Of a DNA stretch of 64,000 nt, positions 1 to 11,159 are shown in pieces. Within the stretch, counting starts at the first letter, position 1. Each line of letters begins with the position of its first letter. Origin of the DNA: Bidens hawaiensis (lineage: Eukaryota > Streptophyta > Magnoliopsida > Asterales > Asteraceae); contig JAIQDT010003804.1 of the NCBI GenBank assembly GCA_021521415.1, forward strand, positions 186,001 to 250,000, read 5' to 3'. The notes below the pieces were generated by a model. The model searched no databases. It saw nothing but the letters and a program-made list of their open reading frames with translations, and was not told where the DNA came from. A program made the position numbers and the translations under genes.

Positions 1-94
1 CGGGTCACACAGTGTCTAGTAAATAATGATAACATTATGTGCTCAGAGTACATGCGCTAAGTTTGATATATTTTCATTCTCTTTTAAAGCGAGA

Positions 95-3000
95 ATGCCT
101 CCAACTAAAGCCAAAGGAATTACCATGACACCCGAGGAACTCGCGGAAATAATCGCGCAAGCAATCGCAACACATGAGGCCAGCAAGGCCGAATCAAGTC
201 AGGGTCGTCAGAATGAGACCCCAGAACCCGAATCAGGAGCCTTGGACAAAGGATGCTCCTACAAGACATTCATGGCCTGTAAGCCTTGGCCATTCAAGGG
301 TACCGAAGGGGCCATTGGGCTCTACAACTGGATTGACAAGATGGAGACAGTTCTCTCCATTAGCGGATGTAGTGAGAACCAGAAGGTCCTTTACGCGACC
401 TGCATGTTCCAAGAAGCAGCTTCGTCTTGGTGGAAGCTTCAAACGAAAACATTGGGGCGAGAAGTTGCTCTCCACAAGACCTGGGAGGAACTGAAGGAAA
501 TGATGATGAGAAAGTTCTGCTCTCGCGCAGAAATCCAGAGTCTACAACAGGAATTCTGGAACCACACCATGGTAGGAACGGATATCGACGCCTACAACAA
601 CCGGTTCAACGAGCTTTGCCAGTTGGTGCCAGACATGGCAAACACGGAGGAAAAGAAGATCGAGAGGTATATTTTTGGGTTACCTCCTGTTGTTAGGGTT
701 CCGCTCAACGCCGCAGCGCCTCCAACTTTTGATGAGGCGGTAGCGCGGGCCATCACCCTTACAAGGGATACGGTCCGTGCGGGTATGTTAACTACGCGCG
801 GAATCGAGCAGCGAACCTCTGATCCCAAGAGGAAATGGAACTCTCACCACCGAGGGTCCGACCCCAAGCAGCCACCGTTCAAGAAGCAGGAGAGCGCAAG
901 GACTTACGCGATTCAGGCCGCGGAGCCACCACGAAAAGGATACAGCGGGCCTCGCCCATGGTGCAACAAATGCAAGTATCACCACGAGGGTGAATGCGCA
1001 AGAATCGAATGCGCCAAATGTGGCAGACCAGGGCACAAGACGATGAATTGCCGTGTCAGAGAAGCTGGAGCAAGCGACAACTGCTACGCATGCGGGAAGC
1101 CAGGGCATTTTAGTCGGGATTGCCCGCAAAAGGGGAACCAAGCTCGCGGGAGAGCTTTTGTGATCGGCGCAGGCGAAGCTAAAGAAGAGCCGAATGTGGT
1201 AACCGGTACGTTTTTGCTTAACGGACATTTTGCATCTGTCTTATTTGATACTGGCGCTGACCTAAGTTTTATATCCGCTGAGTTTAAAGACTCCCTAGGC
1301 CTAGCAACCAGTAGGCTAGACACGCCTTATACTATAGAACTAGCCAATGGTAGGCAGTTATGCGCGAACGAAAGAACTGAACAATGTGTAATAGTCATGG
1401 GAGGTCACGGGTTCAATATTAATTTGTTGCCAATAGACTTGGGAAGTTTTGACATTGTGGTAGGTATGGATTGGTTAGTCGAGAACCACGCGGAAGTTAT
1501 TTGCCATGAGAAGCAGGTTCGGATCCCACTGTTGAACGGAGAAACCTTGGTAATTCAAGGGGAAAGAAGGGGAGTTGCGACGAAACTGATTTCGTGCCTA
1601 AAGGCGCGTAAGTGCCTAAGGAAAGGGTGCTACGCCTTCCTGGCGCATGTCGTAGAGAATAAAGGAGATGAGCGAAGAATTGAAGACTTACCAGTAGTGC
1701 GCGAATTTCCAGAAGTTTTTCCTGAAGATTTGCCCGGATTACCGCCGCCGCGACAAGTCGAGTTTCGTATTGATTTGGTCCCAGGAGCTGCGCCAGTAGC
1801 TCGAGCGCCTTATCGATTAGCTCCATCTGAGATGCAAGAGCTATCCAATCAGTTACAGGAACTATTGGATAAGGGTTTCATACGCCCAAGCTTTTCACCT
1901 TGGGGAGCTCCAGTACTGTTTGTTAAGAAGAAGGATGGTTCGTTCAGAATGTGTATTGACTACAGGGAACTGAACAAGCTGACAGTCAAAAATCGGTACC
2001 CCTTACCGAGGATTGACGACTTATTTGACCAGTTGCAGGGATCCAGTTATTATTCGAAGATAGATCTACGGTCAGGATACCACCAACTTAGGGTCCATGA
2101 GGAAGATGTGCCGAAAACAGCCTTCCGATCTAGATACGGCCATTATGAGTTCTTAGTGATGCCTTTCGGGCTAACTAATGCGCCGGCTGTATTCATGGAT
2201 CTGATGAACCGCGTATGCAAACCATACTTGGACAAGTTTGTGATTGTGTTTATAGATGATATTCTGATTTACTCACGGACCAAGGCCGAGCATGAGCAAC
2301 ACCTGAGATTGATTTTGGAATTGTTGAGGAAAGAAAAGTTGTATGCGAAGTTTTCCAAGTGCGAGTTTTGGCTTAGAGAAGTTCACTTTCTCGGTCACGT
2401 TGTAAACGAGAAAGGAATACACGTTGATCCTTCCAAAGTCAAGGCCATCGAAAACTGGGAAGCGCCAAAAACCCCAACTGAGGTGAGACAATTCCTAGGA
2501 CTAGCTGGCTACTATCGACGCTTCATTGAGAACTTCTCCAAGATAGCTCTACCTCTGACCGCGCTAACTCAGAAAGACAAGAAGTTTGTTTGGGGCGAAA
2601 GTCAGGAAACAGCATTTCAAACGTTAAAACAGAAGTTATGTAGTGCGCCAATTTTGTCTTTGCCCGAGGGGATGGATGACATCGTTGTTTACTGCGACGC
2701 TTCATATCAGGGACTTGGATGTGTCCTTATGCAGCGAGACAAAGTCATAGCGTATGCCTCACGCCAACTCAAGACCAATGAAAAGAACTACACAACGCAT
2801 GATCTGGAACTTGGAGCGGTTGTCTTCGCGCTAAAGATTTGGCGCCATTACCTCTATGGTACAAAGTGTATAATCTTTACGGATCACAAGAGCCTTCAAC
2901 ATATATTTGATCAGAAAGATTTAAACATGAGGCAACGAAGATGGGTGGAGTTGTTGAATGATTATGATTGTGAAATTAAGTACCACCCTGGAAAGGCGAA

Positions 3001-4537
3001 TGTGGTAGCAGACGCGCTAAGTAGGAAGGAGCGAATAAAAACGCTACGAGTCAAGGCTCTAAGGTTGACCATTCACGCAGATCTCTCTACCCGCATCCGA
3101 GACGCTCAGCAAGAAGCCTTGAAACCAGAGTTTGTTAAAAATGAATGCCTTGGGGGTATGACTAAGAGTTTGGAGCTTAAAGAGAACGGCAATCTATATT
3201 TCGCTAACCGCATATGGGTCCCTCTCAAGGGAGGATTGCGCGAGCAAGTACTAAACGAAGCTCACAAGACACGGTATTCCGTACATCCTGGCGCAGACAA
3301 GATGTACCAAGATGTTAAAACGCTGTATTGGTGGCCCAATCTTAAAGGCGCCATCGCGACGTATGTCAGTAAATGCCTGACGTGTTCGAAGGTGAAGGCT
3401 GAATACCAGAAACCATCAGGGTTGCTTCAACAGCCAGAAATTCCCATGTGGAAGTGGGAACAAATCTCTATGGACTTCATCACCAAACTGCCAAGGACAC
3501 CTGGGGGTTACGACACGATCTGGGTTATTGTGGATCGGCTAACTAAGTCAGCGCACTTCCTGCCGATCAAGGAAACCGATAAGATGGAAAAGTTAGCCCG
3601 ATTGTATATTCGAGAAGTAGTTTCAAAACATGGAGTCCCAGTGTCCATCATTTCTGATAGAGATAGTCGGTTCACATCAAGGTTTTGGAGATCGTTACAA
3701 GGAGCTCTAGGTACTCGCCTTGATATGAGTACAGCTTATCATCCTCAAACGGATGGGCAAAGCGAGCGAACAATCCAGACATTGGAAGATATGCTACGCG
3801 CGTGTGCAATCGATTTCGGAGGTAGCTGGGATACTCATCTCCCATTGGTTGAGTTTTCTTACAACAACAGCTATCACACAAGCCTCAAGGCTGCGCCGTT
3901 TGAAGCTTTGTATGGGCGCAAGTGTAGATCCCCACTGTGCTGGGCTGAAGTGGGTGACAAGCAAATGACTGGTCCAGAATTGATCCAAGAAACAACAGAC
4001 AAGATTTTTCAGATAAGGGATCGCCTTAAGACAGCGCGCGACAGACAGAAGAGCTACGCAGATGTGCGAAGAAAACCATTGGAGTTTCAAGTAGGGGATA
4101 GAGTACTGTTGAAAGTCTCTCCATGGAAAGGAGTCCCCCGTTTCGGCAAGCGAGGAAAGTTGAATCCGCGCTACATTGGACCATTTGAGATCCTGGAAAG
4201 GATCGGTCCGGTTGCTTATAAACTCCGTTTACCCGCCGAACTCAGTGGAGTTCATGATACGTTTCATGTGTCCAACCTCAAAAAGTGTTTATCTGATGAA
4301 ACGTTGATTTTACCGTTGGGAGAGGTTCACATCGACAAACAGCTGCACTTCGTAGAAGAACCTATAGCAGTAACCGATTGGAAAGAACAAAAGTTACGCA
4401 GAAGCAGAATCAAGTTAGTAAAGGTTCAATGGAACTCGAGGCGTGGGCCTGAATTCACTTGGGAAAGAGAAGACCAGATGCGCATGAAATACCCACACCT
4501 CTTTCAGAGCATGGCTTCTGCCAGCAACGTCTCCTAA
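95..4537 (+). CDS. gag-pol polyprotein of gypsy element G1, uninterrupted
   Basis: A polyprotein of 1480 residues supplying capsid, protease, reverse transcriptase/RNase H and integrase for retrotransposition. I chose the ATG at 95 because it begins MPPTKAKG, like many plant gag proteins; an in-frame ATG at 26 would add 23 residues. Landmarks counted from 95: gag about 65-240; three cysteine/histidine knuckles about 288-345 ([14 protein letters not shown] and [14 protein letters not shown] are clear); protease FDTGA near 381; reverse transcriptase with FIDD near 718; RNase H YCDAS near 866; integrase zinc region H...H...CLTC near 1056-1105; catalytic core with SDRDSRF near 1187 and QTDGQSER near 1218; GPF near 1361; chromodomain-like tail about 1420-1475. 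No stop or frameshift is present and the key residues I looked for are there, so it may encode active protein. Confidence 0.95.
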   Translation: MPPTKAKGITMTPEELAEIIAQAIATHEASKAESSQGRQNETPEPESGALDKGCSYKTFMACKPWPFKGTEGAIGLYNWIDKMETVLSISGCSENQKVLYATCMFQEAASSWWKLQTKTLGREVALHKTWEELKEMMMRKFCSRAEIQSLQQEFWNHTMVGTDIDAYNNRFNELCQLVPDMANTEEKKIERYIFGLPPVVRVPLNAAAPPTFDEAVARAITLTRDTVRAGMLTTRGIEQRTSDPKRKWNSHHRGSDPKQPPFKKQESARTYAIQAAEPPRKGYSGPRPWCNKCKYHHEGECARIECAKCGRPGHKTMNCRVREAGASDNCYACGKPGHFSRDCPQKGNQARGRAFVIGAGEAKEEPNVVTGTFLLNGHFASVLFDTGADLSFISAEFKDSLGLATSRLDTPYTIELANGRQLCANERTEQCVIVMGGHGFNINLLPIDLGSFDIVVGMDWLVENHAEVICHEKQVRIPLLNGETLVIQGERRGVATKLISCLKARKCLRKGCYAFLAHVVENKGDERRIEDLPVVREFPEVFPEDLPGLPPPRQVEFRIDLVPGAAPVARAPYRLAPSEMQELSNQLQELLDKGFIRPSFSPWGAPVLFVKKKDGSFRMCIDYRELNKLTVKNRYPLPRIDDLFDQLQGSSYYSKIDLRSGYHQLRVHEEDVPKTAFRSRYGHYEFLVMPFGLTNAPAVFMDLMNRVCKPYLDKFVIVFIDDILIYSRTKAEHEQHLRLILELLRKEKLYAKFSKCEFWLREVHFLGHVVNEKGIHVDPSKVKAIENWEAPKTPTEVRQFLGLAGYYRRFIENFSKIALPLTALTQKDKKFVWGESQETAFQTLKQKLCSAPILSLPEGMDDIVVYCDASYQGLGCVLMQRDKVIAYASRQLKTNEKNYTTHDLELGAVVFALKIWRHYLYGTKCIIFTDHKSLQHIFDQKDLNMRQRRWVELLNDYDCEIKYHPGKANVVADALSRKERIKTLRVKALRLTIHADLSTRIRDAQQEALKPEFVKNECLGGMTKSLELKENGNLYFANRIWVPLKGGLREQVLNEAHKTRYSVHPGADKMYQDVKTLYWWPNLKGAIATYVSKCLTCSKVKAEYQKPSGLLQQPEIPMWKWEQISMDFITKLPRTPGGYDTIWVIVDRLTKSAHFLPIKETDKMEKLARLYIREVVSKHGVPVSIISDRDSRFTSRFWRSLQGALGTRLDMSTAYHPQTDGQSERTIQTLEDMLRACAIDFGGSWDTHLPLVEFSYNNSYHTSLKAAPFEALYGRKCRSPLCWAEVGDKQMTGPELIQETTDKIFQIRDRLKTARDRQKSYADVRRKPLEFQVGDRVLLKVSPWKGVPRFGKRGKLNPRYIGPFEILERIGPVAYKLRLPAELSGVHDTFHVSNLKKCLSDETLILPLGEVHIDKQLHFVEEPIAVTDWKEQKLRRSRIKLVKVQWNSRRGPEFTWEREDQMRMKYPHLFQSMASASNVS

Positions 4538-4559
4538 ATTTCGGGACGAAATTCGCTTA

Positions 4560-4571
4560 ACAGGGGGAGAA
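4560..4571 (+). other. polypurine tract of G1
   Basis: Purine-rich run ACAGGGGGAGAA directly abutting the TG of the 3' LTR and 23 bases after the gag-pol stop. This is the expected primer site for plus-strand synthesis. Confidence 0.88.
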
Positions 4572-4638
4572 TGTGACACCCGGTAAATTCCCAATCCCTT
4601 AAACCAAGTAATCAACCTAAATATTAGGTAATTATGTT

Positions 4639-4815
4639 ATATGCGCCCTGCGTGAGCGCGCCATGTTAAGAACCAGCGCGTGCATTTGTTATGTGCGCCC
4701 TGCGCGAGCGCGCTATGTTAGAATCAGCGCGTGCATTTGTTATGTGCGCCCTGCGCGAGCGCGCCATGTTAAGAACCAGCGTGGGCATATGTTATATGCG
4801 CCATGCGCGAATGTT
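4639..4815 (+). repeat. U3 tandem repeat, three 51-52 bp units plus a partial
   Basis: Units begin at 4639, 4691, 4742 and (partial) 4794. Each reads ATGTGCGCCCTGCGCGAGCG, then a short GC-rich palindromic core, then a GTGCATTTGTT-like end. The position upstream of the TATA box fits a U3 enhancer array; function is inferred. Confidence 0.85.
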
Positions 4816-5471
4816 TTGGCTTTATGTTTTCATGCACCTTAACGTTATGTTGTCTAATGGGCTGACCATCCCGCATGATGCTAAGGCGGGTGCATCCTAA
4901 ATCGTTTATGCGCTTGCGGAAGGGAACTAACCTCCCCGCATGGCGGGAACATTGAGAGCTAGTTTGTCTGAAGCTCCAAGATGGAATTGACTTCAACATA
5001 ACTGATCACTATGTTGAAATACCAAGACCACCTGGAGAATCTACAAATGAAACTCAATGTCCCTAACTGCGAAAAGGTTACGCACCTACCTGCAGCAAAG
5101 AAATGTCCTTCACGCAGAAAGCTATGCGCACAAAGTGATACGCACAGAACACTTAGTCTATTCTCCAGACGTAAGGAGATTACTCCCGCCCAAAAGGAAA
5201 CAGTAGCGTTTTTCAGAGATTTTCCACTTTTTACTGTACACTAACAAAAGTACCTGAAAAAGCACAATGTAACACGAAAAGTCAACTGTCAGCCACCCTA
5301 TTCTCACCAACCCCAGACCTGCATGTCCTGACCAAATCAAATCAAAATCTTTTATCCACTACTCCACTCTTAAATAAATAATAATAATTTCCATACTTTA
5401 TCATCATTACCCCTAGATATGAAAAGATTACAATCCCCTAAAGCAAGGGATTGTGTTCCCTTGAGTTTGCC

Positions 5472-5479
5472 TATAAATA
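5472..5479 (+). promoter_or_regulatory. TATA box of the G1 LTR
   Basis: CTATAAATA about 900 bp into the LTR, with a CA-rich stretch about 30-40 bp downstream suitable for a start site. It is the best core-promoter match in the LTR. Confidence 0.6.
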
Positions 5480-6004
5480 TGTAACCTAAATTATCACCCA
5501 AAACACACTTCAAAGAACTGCAAACTTGCACTAATCCTCTCTCAAGCATCCGTTGTTTTCATTTCCGATCCTGTTACTAGGTAAGCCGAGAATATAACCT
5601 TGAGATCTACTTTCCAACCCTTATATTCTCCTATTTCTTGATCTTAATATATATACTTCTTGTTATTTAATCGTATTCTAGACCTTCAATTCCGAGGCCA
5701 ACACCAAGAAAACCCGAATCTCGATTTAATCCCTTAACAAGAACCACAGGTGAGTCTCACAGCCCCTATTTTCACTGTTTTCACTATTTTTAAACTGTTT
5801 TCGGGGCGAGGGACACGTACTTAAATAATATTTTATCATGGTATACTTACAAGCTATGCAAGCGATTACGTGTTTAAATTATATTTCATGATGAGCAATG
5901 CGAACGGTTATCTAAGGTTTTCGATGTATGTGCGCTAGAACTCGAGTAAGTGATCACTTTACCATTGGAACTCTAAGGGTAGGGACTGCTGGTTTGATCC
6001 ACCC

Positions 6005-6450
6005 ACTCGTAGGGGTCGCACCTCTTTGCATGGACGAGTGCCTAGTATGGTCATGGGGCAGTACTATGGGTTTGAGCCCGCTCGTAGGGGTCACACCTCT
6101 TTGCATGGACGAGCGCCTTGTTTTCCGGCACAACGTCCGCGCGTAACCCGTGGGACGGAATTATTGATTAGCTCGTAGTGGCAGCGCCACTTTGCATGGA
6201 CGAGCACATTTTCCTGAAACGTCCGCGCGTAACCCGCGGGACGGAATTATTGATTAGCTCGTAGTGGCAGCGCCACTTTGCATGGACGAGCACATTTTTC
6301 CTGAAACGTTCGCGCGTAATCCGCGGGACGGTATTACTTATTTTAGCTCGTAGTGGCAGCGCCACTTTGCACAGACGAGCACAGTTCCCAGAAATGTTCG
6401 CGCGTAAACCGCGGAACGATTTTATCAGAATATGTTGATAGAACTATGTT
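6005..6450 (+). repeat. tandem array of hairpin-forming units in the G1 LTR
   Basis: Five units start with CTCGTAG at about 6006, 6081, 6172, 6258 and 6347 (spacing 75-91 bp). Each has outer arms CTCGT...ACGAG. The last three also hold a perfect inner hairpin GTGGC-AGC-GCCAC. The spacer between units holds a second imperfect inverted repeat, CGTCCGCG...CGCGGGACG. The two kinds of hairpin alternate. Confidence 0.85.
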
Positions 6451-7548
6451 TTACCAAGCATGTGTTTTAATGATGATATCAGAATTATGTTTTAGAATGA
6501 TTTGTATCAAGATTTTGATGCAATACGATTTATCAAGTTACTAAAACTTGTGAACTCACTCAGTTTATACTGATTCGAATGTTTTTACGTGTCTTTCAGG
6601 AGATAACTAGGTAGCGCATGGAGTCACACTTAGAGCACCTCACGCTGAACATCTAAAACTAGCTTTTTGGAAGATTTTAGTTCTATCCCTTCGATGCGCG
6701 TGGTTGTTCCCGCCGCGCAAGGGGATATGGCGTGGAAATCTTCAACAGTTTTTATACTTGGATGTTTTTATGTAATTTTTAAACAATGTAATGTATTTGT
6801 ATTAAACTTTTCATGCGCAATGAAAATCTTTGAATGTTTGCAATGGCCCGTGCTTAATTATCAATCCCCACTCGCGCGCGCCCGGCTGTTTCCGCCGCTC
6901 AGGGCCGGGTGTGACACGGGGCTGAGTTGGTTGTTAAGTGCGAAACGACTCATAAACGCGCATATTCGTTCAACTAGCAACTTCCGGGGGTATTTTGGGA
7001 ATCCTTTGTCACCGGTATTAGCTAAGGGAGGTTTTGGTAAATACAAGGCCCCGGGGGCTGTTGTAATTGAACTTGGTAAGGCCGAGGCTTTAGGTAAATC
7101 AAATCATGCTAGAATGCCTCGTAGGATAAACGAGTTGATTCGGCCCGTTAGTAGTTATTGTTCCTAATCCGATAGGAGTTTGATTTTTGGGAGTACTTAG
7201 GGGTTCTCTAGCTCGAGGTGATTTCATGCCTTGTGTCAGGTGAGTTCATGATCCCCCTTTTCACTCTTTACAAGTTTTGGGCTAGCATACACACCTAACT
7301 AATTTTACTCAATAAACCGTTTAAATGATCTTGCGTAGGCTTACTTGTGTCATGGTATCTCTTGGATGATATTTATATATGTATACACATGTCTTACCTT
7401 ATGGCCCATAGGCTTACTTGTATTATAGTATATCTTAAGGTGTTATATATGTATGTTTACCCATGTGTTACCCTATGGCCTATGATTAGTGATATTGGTT
7501 AGTCCTTAGTGACTAAGGATGCTTACTTGTGATATGGTATATTTTGGG

Positions 7549-7553
<5 letters not shown>

Positions 7554-7595
<42 letters not shown>
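7554..7595 (+). repeat. (TA)n microsatellite
   Basis: About 42 bases of pure TA dinucleotide inside LTR copy A. The homologous LTR C has a longer run at the corresponding place (50992-51084), so the run is a length-variable part of this LTR family. Confidence 0.9.
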
Positions 7596-7598
<3 letters not shown>

Positions 7599-7689
7599 CA
7601 TGTGTTACCTTATAGCCTAAAATTGTTGATGTTATTTAGTTCCGTGTGACTAAAAATGATGTGAGTAGGCTTATTGATGTGTGTGTGCA

Positions 7690-7962
7690 TGGTGATCACT
7701 GCCAGGTCAAATATATTACTCGGGTTTTCAAATCCCGTGGTGAAAAGGCCCGTGTGGCGTGATCATCATATTGGCAGGTTAAATATATTACCCGGGTTTT
7801 AAAATCCCGTGGTGAATAGGCCCGTTGTATGTTAAACCGTGATCGGGTCAAATATATTACTCAGGTTATCCTCGTGGTGAAGAGGCCCGTATCATGTGTT
7901 TGAATGTGTAAGCCGTGACCGAGTCAAATATATTACTCGGGTTTGACTCGTGGTGGAGAGGC
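7690..7962 (+). repeat. four-unit tandem array, about 68-75 bp period, in LTR copy A
   Basis: Units share a GTCAAATATATTACTCGGG core followed by a CCGTGGTGAA(A/G)AGGCCCGT-like segment, with cores near 7706, 7779, 7847 and 7922. A related block appears twice in LTR C (50665 and 50831, period 166), so the array is a family character with copy-specific expansion. Confidence 0.8.
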
Positions 7963-8127
7963 AACTCTAATCGGTAAGCTACAAGACCTATTCTTGTCTG
8001 GCCGATCACATCATGGATTCCTTGCATCATGGATTCCTTATGGATTCCTTGTCTGGCCGATCACATCATGGATTCCTTGCATCTCTTCAGGCAACTCTAA
8101 TTGGTAAGCTACAAGACCTATTCTTTC
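7958..8127. repeat. direct duplication at the LTR A / G2 junction
   Basis: A segment starting AGGCAACTCTAAT occurs at about 7958 and again at about 8089, followed by the same GGTAAGCTACAAGACCTATT. A second segment, GTCTGGCCGATCACATCATG, occurs at about 7996 and 8051. The two duplications overlap in a slippage-like pattern exactly where LTR A is fused to G2, suggesting error-prone end joining. Confidence 0.75.
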
Positions 8128-10470
8128 AACAATCTTGAATGGTCCAACAAAATGTGGACCCAACTTTCCTTTCTTCCTAAAACGAACAACACCCTTCCAA
8201 GGTGACACTTTAAGCAACACTTTATCTCCTTCTTTTAACTCTAGCGGTTTTCGTCTCACGTCAACATAACTCTTTTGTCTATCATGTACTGCTTTCAGTC
8301 TCTCCCGGATTTGAATCACTTGATCAGTCATTCGTTGCACGATTTCAGGACCAGACGATTGATTATCACCAATTTCAGAACAACATATTGGCGTTCTACA
8401 CTTTCGCTCGTATAATGCTTCATATGGTGCCATTTGTATGCTTGTGTGATAACTGTTGTTATACGAAAATTCCATTAGAGATAGGTGAGTATCCGAACTA
8501 CCACCTAAGTCTATATCACAAGCGCGAAGCATATCTTCTAATATTTGAATCGTCCTTTCGCTTTGTCCGTCGGTTTGTGGGTGATAAGCAGTACTTAAAT
8601 TCTAGAGCGTACCCATCGCCTTTTGAAAACTTCTCCAAAAATTGGAGGTAATACGACTGTCTCGGTCAGAGATAATGGATAATGGCATACCGTGCAATGA
8701 TACAATATTTTCCATATACAGTTACGCCAGCTTGTCCATACTAAAGGTTTCTTGAATTGGAATGAAATGAGCAGATTTGGTCAGTCTATCAACAATAACC
8801 AAAATGGCATCATTTTTTTGAGAAGTCTTAGGTAATTTCATTATGAAATCCATAGTAATCATGTCCCATTTCCATATTGGTACTTCGGGTTGTTGTAATA
8901 ATCCTAATGGCTTCTGATGCTCAGCCTTAACCTTTGAACATGTTAAACATTTAGCCACATACAAGGAAATTTCTTTCTTCATTCCAATACACCAATAATC
9001 ATCTTTAAGATTATAATACATCTTGTCGCTACCCGTTAGCATCATATACTTTGACTTGTGGGCTTCTTCCAAGATTTTCGCCCGTAAACTTCCAACCAAA
9101 GGTACCCAGATTCTTTTCTCTAACCTGAGTATATCATCATCACCTTTAACTAATTGATCTATTGCATCGTTTTCTTTTTCGACCTTTATATTATCTTGTT
9201 CTAGTGCTAACTTCTGAGTTTCTTATATTTCGGTTAATAGATCAATCTTTATTTCTATCCTTAGAGCTCGAACTCTTTTCGGCCTCTCGTGTTCCTTCCT
9301 ACTCAAAGCGTCAGCCACCACATTAGCTTTACCTTCATGATAGACAATTTCACAATCATAATCGTTAAGCATTTCCATCCATCGTCTTTGTCTCATGTTC
9401 AGTTCTTTTTGATCAAATATGTGCTTCAAACTTTTATGATCAATATAGACAGTAAACTTTACACCATATAAGTAATGTCGCCATAACTTCAAAGCGAAAA
9501 TTATAGCTCCTAACTCAATGTCGTGAGTGGTGTAGCTCTTCTCGTGAACTTTCAACTGTCTTGAAGCATAAGCAATTACTTTCTTCTCTTGCATCAGAAC
9601 GTACCCCATTCCAGTGTGCAATGCATCACAATAAAAATGAAGTTATCTTCCCCTTCGGGTAAGGCTAAGATAGGTGCATTTGTTAATTTCTATTTAAGAG
9701 TTTCAAAAGCTTCTTCTTGCTTCGATCCCCATTCAAATTTCACAGATTTTCGGGTCAATAAAGTCAAAGGAACCGCTATTCTTGAAAAGTTTTGTATGAA
9801 TCTTCCGTAATAGCCAGCTAATCCCAGAAAAATTCTAACTTGTGATGGGGTCTTGGGTTTCTCCCATTTTGTAATAGCTTAAATCTTGGTTGGATCAACT
9901 TGGATACCTTTCTCATTAACAATATGTTCGAGGAATTGTACTTCGGACAGCCAGAATTCACACTTTGAGAATTTACAATACAACTATTCCTTCCTCAATG
10001 TTTCTAATATAGTTCTGAGATAAGCTTGATGATATTCTTTTGTCTTTGAATAGATAAGTATGTCATCAATGAAGACAATAACAAACTTAACCAAATAGTC
10101 GGTTCATCATATCCTTAAAAGTTGCCAGAGCATTAGTGAGTCCAAAAGACATGACAGTGAAGTCATAATGTCCGTATCGGGTTCTGAATGCCGTCTTTGA
10201 TATATGTTGTTCTTGAACCTTCAGTTGATGATACCCGGATCTCAGATCAATCTTAGAAAAACAACTCGCCCCTTGCAGTTAATCGAAAAGATCATCGATT
10301 CGTGGTAACGGATATTGATACTTGATCGTAACTTTATTCAATTCCCGATAGTCAATACACATTCTCATCGATCCATCTTTCTTCTTGACAAACAATATTG
10401 GAGCTCCCCAGGGCGAAGAACTCGGTCGTATAAACCCCTTTTCCAATAGTTCATCCAATTGCTTTTTCAG
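7963..10470 (-). pseudogene. G2 reverse transcriptase, RNase H and integrase remnant
   Basis: Continues from the protease frame with multiple stops and frame changes. Reverse transcriptase retains FIDD (about 10062-10095 on this strand). RNase H with joined [10 protein letters not shown] lies at 9621-9223. Integrase zinc region and core lie at 9099-8722 ([12 protein letters not shown], then MDFIMKLP) and 8532-8038 (GPFKIVERIG). The second histidine of the zinc region appears replaced in KYMMLTGSDKMY, compared with the usual pattern and with G1. The polyprotein ends in the duplicated junction without a chromodomain tail. It cannot encode a functional enzyme. Confidence 0.88.
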
Positions 10471-11145
10471 TTATTTCATTTCAGTCGGTGCCAATCTGTA
10501 AGGAGACTTAGCAATTGGAGCTATTCCTAGAACTAGATCGATTCTAAACTCAACTTCTTGGTCAGGTGGGATTCCAGGTAATTCATCAGGAAATACGTCC
10601 TTAAATTCGGAGACGATTGGAACTTCCTCCATATTTTTAGGTTCAGGTTCCTTAGTTACGTTTGCCATAAAGGCTAGGCAACCTTTACTGAAACAGTGAT
10701 TTGCCTTGATTTTTGAAATGATTCCAATTCGACCAGATTCCTTGTCGCCAGCTATTCGAATAATCTTCCTATTCGGAGTTAGTATCTCTATAGCTTTCTC
10801 GTTACATAAAATTCGGGCTTGGTTGACGGCTAGCCAATCCATTCCTAATATAACATCAAATCCAGCTAACTCCATAGGTAATAGTTGTAATGGCATATCA
10901 TGTCCGGCTAAAGAAATATAACTATTTAATACTTCAGATATTCGGATTAGATTTCCATTAGTCGTTTCTACTTCATAATGGTTATTTAACTTAGCTAGGG
11001 GTTCATTTAACAGATTACAAAACTTATAATTTATAAAACTTTGATTAGCTCCAGAATCAAATAAAACCCTAGCATAAAGATTATTGATAGGCAACGTGCC
11101 AGTAATCACGTCTGGTAATTCTCCCACCTTCTGAGTGTTGAGCAT
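10471..11145 (-). pseudogene. G2 aspartic protease and start of pol
   Basis: An open stretch of 224 codons with the protease signature FDSGA (where G1 has FDTGA), the downstream GMDWL motif seen in gypsy proteases, and the proline-rich FPDELPGIPP linker to reverse transcriptase. It ends at a premature stop after RLAPTEMK, where G1 continues unbroken. The catalytic motif itself looks intact; the frame as a whole is dead because of flanking lesions. Confidence 0.85.
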
Positions 11146-11159
11146 AAATGCGCGGGCAT

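Larger units (their letters stand above)
1..6916 (+). mobile_element. Ty3/gypsy retrotransposon G1 (Tekay-like chromovirus), 5' LTR outside the window
   Basis: The window opens inside the leader of a gypsy element. What is visible, in order: 94 bases of leader, a single gag-pol frame, a polypurine tract and a complete 3' LTR ending in CA at 6916. Domain order gag, protease, reverse transcriptase, RNase H, integrase is that of Ty3/gypsy. The GPF motif and the C-terminal tail after integrase suggest a Tekay/Del-type chromovirus. The 3' flank begins CGGGG, the expected target-site duplication; its partner lies outside the window. G1 sits inside an LTR of family S that resumes at 6917. Confidence 0.93.
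4572..6916 (+). repeat. 3' LTR of G1 (about 2.35 kb)
   Basis: Starts TGTGACACCCGG right after the polypurine tract and ends GGTGTGACA, giving TG/CA ends and near-inverted termini. It contains a U3 tandem array (4639-4815), a TATA box (5472), a downstream array of hairpin units (6005-6450), and an AT-rich stretch with likely polyadenylation signals around 6780-6840 (TGTATTAAAC, CAATGAAAAT). If the TATA box and this polyadenylation region are used, the R region is unusually long, about 1.3 kb. Confidence 0.9.
6917..7962 (+). repeat. LTR fragment of family S (copy A), interrupted by G1 and truncated on the right
   Basis: From 6917 the sequence matches, with divergence, the middle of solo LTR C (from about 50555: gggctgagt, then the cttccggggg/cttTcgggggt block) and the reverse complement of solo LTR B (about 18740-18400). 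The left part lies beyond G1, outside the window. On the right it stops abruptly at about 7962, where G2 integrase sequence begins, so the last several hundred bases of the LTR are missing. It includes a dinucleotide run and a tandem array listed separately. Confidence 0.78.

Noticed and set aside
788..1323. Antisense open frames opposite G1 gag and zinc knuckles
   Set aside because: They mirror a well-supported coding frame on the other strand and have no protein features.
6005..6450. CRISPR-like array of regularly spaced palindromic units
   Set aside because: Units and spacers are both repeated, lie inside a plant LTR, and there are no cas genes.
6667..7167. 166-codon open frame crossing the end of the G1 LTR into LTR fragment A
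   Set aside because: It spans the LTR boundary and the target-site duplication, so it is a chance fusion frame with no domain signature.
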